Source: Alphaproteobacteria bacterium (GTDB lineage: Bacteria > Pseudomonadota > Alphaproteobacteria > JAEULC01). Taken from it: a DNA stretch of 8,962 nucleotides. The notes beneath the pieces were generated by a model. It saw only the letters and a program-made list of their open reading frames with translations, made no database searches and was not told the DNA's origin. Where the stretch lies: the NCBI GenBank assembly GCA_020851015.1, contig JADZDN010000293.1, positions 1 through 8,962 of the forward strand, read 5' to 3'. Below, piece after piece: positions 5,172 to 8,962 of the stretch. The position numbers and the translations under genes are program-made. The first letter of the stretch is position 1. The number at the start of each line of letters is the position of its first letter.

Positions 5172-6212
5172 GTGTCCCTGTTCCACCGAACCCCGCCTGG
5201 CAGCAGCGGCCTGCGCCACATCGCCTTGGGCTGCGCGCTGGCGGTCGTGGCGGCCTGCATAGCCGGCGCACAGGACGTGCGGTTCTTCCGCATCGGCACC
5301 GGTTCGGCCAGCGGATCGTATTTCCCGATCGGCGGCGCGATCGCCAGCGCGATCTCCAACCCGCCCGGGTCGCGCGAATGTGACAAGGGCGGAAGCTGCG
5401 GCGTGCCGGGCCTGCTGGCCGCCGCGCAGTCGACGCAGGGCCCGGTCGAGAACATCGCGCTGATCGCCAAGGGCTCGCTGGATTCCGGACTTGCCCCGGC
5501 TGACCTTGCCTACTGGGCGTTTCACGGCACCGGCCCCTATGCCGACAAGGGCGCCGTCAAGAACCTGCGCGCGATCGCCAATCTCTATTCCGAGGTGATC
5601 CATGTCGTCGTGCGCGCCAACGCGGACATCCAGAGCATCCGCGACCTGAAGCTGCGGCGCGTGTCGCTGGGCGAACAGGCGTCGGGCACGCTGGTCAACG
5701 CCCGCGCGGTGCTGAAGACCTACGGCCTGTCCGAGCTGGACGTCCTGCCGTTCTATCTGCAGCCGGGCCCCGCCGCCGATTTGCTGGCGAACGACGGCAT
5801 CGACGCCTTCTTCGTCAACGCCGGCCCGCCGGTCGGCGCGATCGCCGAGCTTGCGCGCACCACGCCGATCCGGCTGCTGTCGATCGCCGGCGGCGAGCGC
5901 GAGGAGCTGCTCAAGCTCTATCCGTTCCTGTCCGCAAGGATCATTCCCGGCGGCACCTACGAGAACGTATCGGGGATCGAGACGCTGGGCGTCGGCGTGC
6001 AGTACCTGGCCACGACCGAGCTGGACGAAAAGCTGGTCTACAGCATTACGCGCGCCCTGTGGCATCCGAACACGCAGAAGCTATGGGAAAACGTCGGGCC
6101 CTTGGCGCAGACCGTGAAGCTGGAATCGGCGCTGGACGGGCTCAGCGTGCCGCTTCACCCCGGCGCCGCCCAGTTCTATGCCGAGAAGAACCTGGCGGCG
6201 CCGCAGCAGTGA
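5172..6212 (+). CDS. TAXI family TRAP transporter solute-binding protein
   Basis: This is a 346-residue periplasmic receptor of the TAXI branch of TRAP (tripartite ATP-independent periplasmic) transporters, which bind small carboxylates and pass them to a Na+-coupled membrane component. Residues 1-33 form a signal segment with a hydrophobic core at about 16-33. Cleavage may follow AGA at 33, or VAAC29 may act as a lipobox. Mature-protein landmarks are FFRIGTGSASGSYFPIGG (about 38-55), SLGEQASGT (165-173), DAFFVNAGPP (211-220) and the C-terminal LHPGAAQFYAE (328-338). A segment with Cys70 and Cys76 (RECDKGGSCGVPGL) may hold a disulfide and recalls an alphaproteobacterial subfamily with CGVPGL. 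The length is normal for the family. No TAXI membrane (fused DctQM) gene lies within the window, so it is an orphan receptor as far as can be seen. It ends 4 bp from the convergent GST gene. Confidence 0.9.
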   Translation: MSLFHRTPPGSSGLRHIALGCALAVVAACIAGAQDVRFFRIGTGSASGSYFPIGGAIASAISNPPGSRECDKGGSCGVPGLLAAAQSTQGPVENIALIAKGSLDSGLAPADLAYWAFHGTGPYADKGAVKNLRAIANLYSEVIHVVVRANADIQSIRDLKLRRVSLGEQASGTLVNARAVLKTYGLSELDVLPFYLQPGPAADLLANDGIDAFFVNAGPPVGAIAELARTTPIRLLSIAGGEREELLKLYPFLSARIIPGGTYENVSGIETLGVGVQYLATTELDEKLVYSITRALWHPNTQKLWENVGPLAQTVKLESALDGLSVPLHPGAAQFYAEKNLAAPQQ

Positions 6213-6216
6213 GGCT

Positions 6217-6840
6217 TCAGGCCGCCGCGATCCATTCCTTCATCGCCGGCAGGTCCAAGATCGCCTTCGCATAGGCGGCCGACACGTCGTCCATCGTCAC
6301 GCCGTAGGTGACGAAGCGCGTCGCCACCGGCGCGTACATCGCATCGGCGATGGTGAACCTGCCGAACAGGAAAGGTCCGTCTCCCTGGGTGCCGAAATCG
6401 CGCCGGCACCGGTTCCACAGTTCCTTGACTCTCGCCACATCGGCGGAAAGCTCGGGCGTCATCGCGGGAGTCGGATGGCGCGCCGCGACATCCATTGACA
6501 TGGCCTGACGGAGCGGGCCGAAACCGGCATGCATCTCGGCCGACACCGAGCGGGCGCAGGCGCGCGCGGCCTTGTCAGCCGGCCAGAGCCCGGCCTGCGG
6601 GAACGCCTCGGCCAGGTACTCGCAGATCGCCAGCGAATCCCAGATCGCGAGCCCGTCATGCTTGAGCACCGGCACCTTCCCCGTGGGCCCATGCGCCAAA
6701 GCCTTGGCGCGCGTTTGCGGGGTGCGCAGGTCGATCAGCGTCTCCTTGAAGGGGCGGCCGATCATCTTCAACGCCAGCCACGGGCGCAGCGACCAGGACG
6801 ACCACGCCTTGGTGCCGATGACGAGTTCCAAGCCGGCCAT
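6217..6840 (-). CDS. Glutathione S-transferase family protein
   Basis: This is a 207-residue cytosolic glutathione transferase. The N-terminal thioredoxin-like domain starts LELVIGTKAWSSWSLRPW, and Ser14 or Ser15 is the likely glutathione-activating residue. The cis-proline motif KVPVL (Pro57) and the gamma-glutamyl-binding pair Asp68-Ser69 follow. The all-helical C-terminal domain (about 90-207) carries the N-capping box FTIADAMYAP (Asp166). Length and order match the family, but the acceptor substrate cannot be inferred. The start at 6840 has GGAG 9 nt upstream and lies about 24 nt after the start predicted from a good promoter at 6871-6899. A reading from 7035 or 6855 would add a non-conserved leader and would mostly begin before the promoter. 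It is convergent with the TAXI gene and divergent from the aminopeptidase gene (209-bp gap). Confidence 0.9.
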   Translation of the reverse strand: MAGLELVIGTKAWSSWSLRPWLALKMIGRPFKETLIDLRTPQTRAKALAHGPTGKVPVLKHDGLAIWDSLAICEYLAEAFPQAGLWPADKAARACARSVSAEMHAGFGPLRQAMSMDVAARHPTPAMTPELSADVARVKELWNRCRRDFGTQGDGPFLFGRFTIADAMYAPVATRFVTYGVTMDDVSAAYAKAILDLPAMKEWIAAA

Positions 6841-6870
6841 GAACGCGCACTCCATCGGTTCGGGGGCCGG

Positions 6871-6899
6871 ATTGTTGCCGCGCCGCACGAGGCTGACAA
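6871..6899 (-). promoter_or_regulatory. Sigma-70-type promoter for the GST gene
   Basis: On the minus strand, TTGTCA (6899-6894; 5 of 6) and AACAAT (6876-6871; 4 of 6) are separated by exactly 17 nt. Transcription would start near 6864, leaving a short leader with GGAG at 6853-6850 before the ATG at 6840. This is the best promoter match I see in the window. Confidence 0.45.
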
Positions 6900-7035
6900 G
6901 TCCGTGTCCCAACTCACCGAACAGGGGCACGTTCATCGACCTGGCGGTAGCCACGAGAGGTGGCGCGGGCAGCGCCCTTTGCCGCCGCCGCCCCTTTTCC
7001 CCGCCGGCGTTTCCAGGCATGGTGCGCCCCGACAC

Positions 7036-7042
7036 GGGGGAG
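7036..7042 (+). promoter_or_regulatory. Ribosome-binding site of the aminopeptidase gene
   Basis: GGGGGAG at 7036-7042 lies 7 nt before the ATG at 7050. It selects this start over an in-frame ATG at 6960, which would add 30 residues rich in Arg, Ala and Pro. Confidence 0.6.
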
Positions 7043-7049
7043 ACATTGC

Positions 7050-8426
7050 ATGCTGGATTGCTTCGCCCCGCGCCCCAGCGCGGAAGCCGTGCCGATTTTG
7101 CCGGTCGCGGCCACGGCCCTGAAACGGATCCTGGACCGCGAACCGACCCGCGTCGTGGCCTGGCTGGAATCGACGGGATTCACCGGCGCCGCCGGCCAGG
7201 TGGCGATGCTGCCCGGCGACAATGGCCGGCTGGCCCGCGTGTTCGTCGGCGTCGAGGGGGACGACCTGCTGTGGGCGCTGGGCGACCTGCCGGGACGGCT
7301 GCCGGCCGGGCGCTACCGGCTCGATGGCGCGGCCGACGCCCGCCAGGCGACCCGCGCGGCGCTGGGCTGGGCGCTGGGCAGCTATGCCTTCACCCGCTAT
7401 CGCAAGCGCGAGCGCAAGGCGATCGACCTGGTGTGGCCCAAGGAGGCCAATCGCGACCACGTCCAGCACGCCGCCGAGGCGGTCTACCTGGTGCGCGACC
7501 TGATCAACACGCCGGCGGCCGACATGGGTCCGGCCGAGTTAGCCGATGCCGCCAGGGCCCTGGCGCGCAAGCACGGCGCGAAGATCCAGGTCACCGTGGG
7601 CGATCAGCTTTTGAAGCACAACTTCCCCATGGTGCATGCGGTGGGCAAAGGCAGCGCCCGCGCCCCGCGGATGATCGACCTGAGCTGGGGCGCGCGCGGG
7701 CCGCGCATCACCCTAGTGGGAAAAGGCGTGTGCTTCGATTCCGGCGGGCTGGACCTGAAGCCCTCCAGCGGCATGAAGATGATGAAGAAGGACATGGGGG
7801 GTGCCGCGCACGCGCTTGGCCTCGCCTCGATGATCATGGCGGCGAAACTGCCGGTGCGCCTGCGCGTGATCGTTCCGGCGGTCGAGAACATGGTGTCGGG
7901 CACGTCCTTCCGGCCGCTCGACGTCGTGCCCACGCGCAAGGGGCTGACGGTGGAGATCGGCAACACCGACGCCGAGGGCCGGCTGATCCTGGCCGACGCG
8001 CTGGCGCTGGGCGACGCCGACAAGCCGGCGCTGATGATCGACTTCGCCACGCTGACCGGCGCGGCGCGCGTCGCGCTGGGTCCCGACCTGCCGGCCCTGT
8101 TCACCGACAACGACGACCTGGCCAACGACATCCAGCGCCACGCCACGGCCGAAGCCGACTCGGCCTGGCGCCTGCCGCTGTGGCGCGGCTATCGTTCGGG
8201 CCTGGACAGCAAGGTCGCCGACCTCAACAACATCGCGGATTCGGGCTTTGCCGGCGCGATCTATGCAGCGCTGTTCCTGAAGGAGTTCGTGTCCGACACC
8301 ACGCCCTGGGCGCATTTCGACCTCTACGCCTGGAACAGCCGCGCACGTCCCGGCCGGCCCGAGGGCGGCGAGGCGGTGATGCTGCGCGCCCTGTTCGCGC
8401 TGGTGAAGGAGCGCTTCGGCGGCTGA
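7050..8426 (+). CDS. M17 leucyl aminopeptidase family protein
   Basis: This is a 458-residue cytosolic di-metal exopeptidase of family M17, which removes N-terminal residues from peptides. The catalytic C-terminal domain begins at about residue 140 with the NTPAADMGP motif (153-161). All seven key residues are present: Lys225, Asp230, Lys237, Asp248, and Asp307, Glu309 and Arg311 within NTDAEGRL. Each lies exactly 45 residues before its counterpart in E. coli PepA (270, 275, 282, 293, 352, 354, 356, recalled). The N-terminal domain is shorter than in E. coli PepA (about 503 residues) and divergent, as in many 'leucyl aminopeptidase family' proteins of alphaproteobacteria, so the DNA-binding role of PepA should not be assumed. 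The start at 7050 has a strong ribosome-binding site. The MarR gene follows on the same strand 74 bp later. Confidence 0.93.
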   Translation: MLDCFAPRPSAEAVPILPVAATALKRILDREPTRVVAWLESTGFTGAAGQVAMLPGDNGRLARVFVGVEGDDLLWALGDLPGRLPAGRYRLDGAADARQATRAALGWALGSYAFTRYRKRERKAIDLVWPKEANRDHVQHAAEAVYLVRDLINTPAADMGPAELADAARALARKHGAKIQVTVGDQLLKHNFPMVHAVGKGSARAPRMIDLSWGARGPRITLVGKGVCFDSGGLDLKPSSGMKMMKKDMGGAAHALGLASMIMAAKLPVRLRVIVPAVENMVSGTSFRPLDVVPTRKGLTVEIGNTDAEGRLILADALALGDADKPALMIDFATLTGAARVALGPDLPALFTDNDDLANDIQRHATAEADSAWRLPLWRGYRSGLDSKVADLNNIADSGFAGAIYAALFLKEFVSDTTPWAHFDLYAWNSRARPGRPEGGEAVMLRALFALVKERFGG

Positions 8427-8431
8427 CCCTC

Positions 8432-8483
8432 TTGCGCGCGACGGCGCGGCGCAGCTAGGGTTCGGTTCGCTATCGCAACGAAC
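8432..8483 (+). promoter_or_regulatory. Possible promoter with overlapping operator before the MarR gene
   Basis: TTGCGC (8432-8437) and TAGGGT (8456-8461), 18 nt apart, are a weak -35/-10 pair. The imperfect dyad gttcg...cgaac (8465-8469 and 8479-8483, 19 bp in all) would cover the predicted start near 8468. Placement and size suit autorepression by a MarR-type dimer, but both boxes are weak and the dyad arms are only 5 bp. Confidence 0.3.
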
Positions 8484-8500
8484 ACGGCCGACGGAACCGT

Positions 8501-8851
8501 ATGCCCAAGAACCTGACCGCCCATGTAGGGCTGGACCTGTGGCGGCGCGCGCTAGTGGGCAGCGTCGCCGGCGACGGGCCGGACCTGACCGCGCGCCAGA
8601 TGGCGCTGATGCTGACCGTCTACCTGACGGCGCCGCCGCACACCGTGCGCGGGCTGGCCGCGACGCTGAACGTGTCGAAGCCGGCCGTCACCCGCGCGAT
8701 CGACCGGCTGAGCGAACTCGACTACCTGCGCCGCAAGCCGGACGAGGCCGACCGGCGCAGCATCCTGCTGCAACGGACAATCCGCGGCTCGGTCTTCCTG
8801 CGCGACTTCGGCGAGCAAATCGTCCGCGCGGGCAAGGCGGTGGAGGAGTAG
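8501..8851 (+). CDS. MarR family transcriptional regulator
   Basis: This is a 116-residue winged-helix DNA-binding protein. Residues 30-42 (TARQMALMLTVYL) form the helix before the HTH. HTVRGLAATLNVSKPAVTRAI (about 47-67) is the helix-turn-helix, with the recognition helix starting at SKPAVTRAIDRL. The wing carries DEADRRS (81-87) with the DxRR-like signature typical of MarR proteins. At 116 residues it is shorter than the usual 135-150, and the N- and C-terminal dimerisation helices are reduced. The ATG at 8501 follows ACGGAA at a 4-nt gap, a modest ribosome-binding site. It lies 74 bp after the aminopeptidase gene on the same strand, so co-transcription is possible, but a promoter with a dyad also fits the gap. 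The ligand and targets are unknown. Confidence 0.85.
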   Translation: MPKNLTAHVGLDLWRRALVGSVAGDGPDLTARQMALMLTVYLTAPPHTVRGLAATLNVSKPAVTRAIDRLSELDYLRRKPDEADRRSILLQRTIRGSVFLRDFGEQIVRAGKAVEE

Positions 8852-8857
8852 CGGCGC

Positions 8858-8911
8858 GGCGTTCGGCGCTCCTCATCCTTCGAGACGGGCCTTCGGCCCT
8901 CCTCAGGATGA
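8858..8911. repeat. REP-like palindromic element
   Basis: Two near-identical 18-mers (8858-8875 and 8888-8905, ggcSttcggcSctcctca with S being G or C, 2 mismatches) lie 30 bp apart. Within them, tcatcct (8873-8879) pairs with aggatga (8905-8911) around an inner hairpin gggcc-ttc-ggccc (8887-8899). The wording CTCATCCTTCGAGAC...CTCCTCAGGATGA matches a dispersed intergenic palindrome that I recall from Reyranella- and Bradyrhizobium-type genomes. It begins directly after the MarR stop and could stabilise or end that transcript. Confidence 0.65.
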
Positions 8912-8962
8912 CGCGTTTCTTTCATTAAACACCAAAGAAACGCGTCATCCTGAGGAGGGCCG
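8894..8962. repeat. Perfect 29-bp inverted repeat (paired REP-like elements, cut by window end)
   Basis: Positions 8894-8922 and 8934-8962 are exact reverse complements over 29 bp with an 11-nt AT-richer loop (cattaaacacc). The right arm is the start of a second REP-like copy in the opposite orientation to the one at 8858-8911 and reaches the window edge, so the true stem is probably longer. On RNA this would be a very stable hairpin capable of terminating or protecting the MarR transcript. Confidence 0.9.

Noticed and set aside
6194..6226. Hairpin ggcggc...gccgcc across the TAXI/GST junction as a bidirectional terminator
   Set aside because: It has only 6 bp of stem with a 21-nt loop and no U-run on either side; expected by chance in such GC-rich DNA.
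6841..7035. Longer N-terminus for the GST
   Set aside because: The thioredoxin fold starts at residue 4 of the protein begun at 6840, and the best promoter lies inside the extension.
6960..7049. Longer N-terminus for the aminopeptidase
   Set aside because: The extra 30 residues are low-complexity and a strong ribosome-binding site lies just before the ATG at 7050.

Overview
This is high-GC DNA from a chromosome-like region of a probable alphaproteobacterium. The evidence is the GC-rich third codon positions, the TAXI-type TRAP solute receptor, the glutathione transferase, and the ...CCTCATCCTTCGAGAC...CTCCTCAGGATGA intergenic palindromes that I associate with Rhodospirillales, Reyranella and Bradyrhizobium-like genomes. 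The assignment is inferred from style and not from a marker gene. I see no phage, transposase, CRISPR, tRNA or rRNA gene.

Layout. Positions 1-366 carry no convincing gene but hold a 161-bp imperfect palindrome and a smaller GC hairpin. Positions 367-2372 are a two-gene minus-strand operon: a muconate-cycloisomerase-type enolase-superfamily enzyme, followed through an ATGA overlap by a two-module VOC (glyoxalase-like) protein. Divergent from it (2486-3616) is a stand-alone FAD/NAD(P)-type oxidoreductase that resembles the A subunits of opine oxidase and HcnB. It converges, with a 16-bp tail overlap, on a secreted 470-residue protein (3601-5013, minus) made of two similar lobes joined by a long Pro/Ala-rich linker with in-frame DNA repeats. 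Divergent from that gene is a TAXI-family periplasmic receptor (5172-6212), which converges with a 4-bp gap on a glutathione S-transferase (6217-6840, minus). Divergent from the GST is an M17 leucyl aminopeptidase family protein (7050-8426), followed by a small MarR-family regulator (8501-8851). The right edge is a cluster of REP-like palindromes ending in a perfect 29-bp inverted repeat.

How the genes may work together. The enolase-superfamily enzyme and the VOC protein are translationally coupled and probably act in one catabolic or detoxifying route, whose substrate cannot be read from the sequence. The FAD protein shares their divergent promoter region and may belong to the same regulon. 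The secreted two-lobed protein and the TAXI receptor share the second divergent promoter region and are both exported. The remaining genes look like ordinary housekeeping or accessory genes. I do not see a clear new multi-gene system. The most unusual items are the duplicated-lobe secreted protein with its minisatellite linker, the oxidoreductase without its usual partners, and the large palindromes at both ends.
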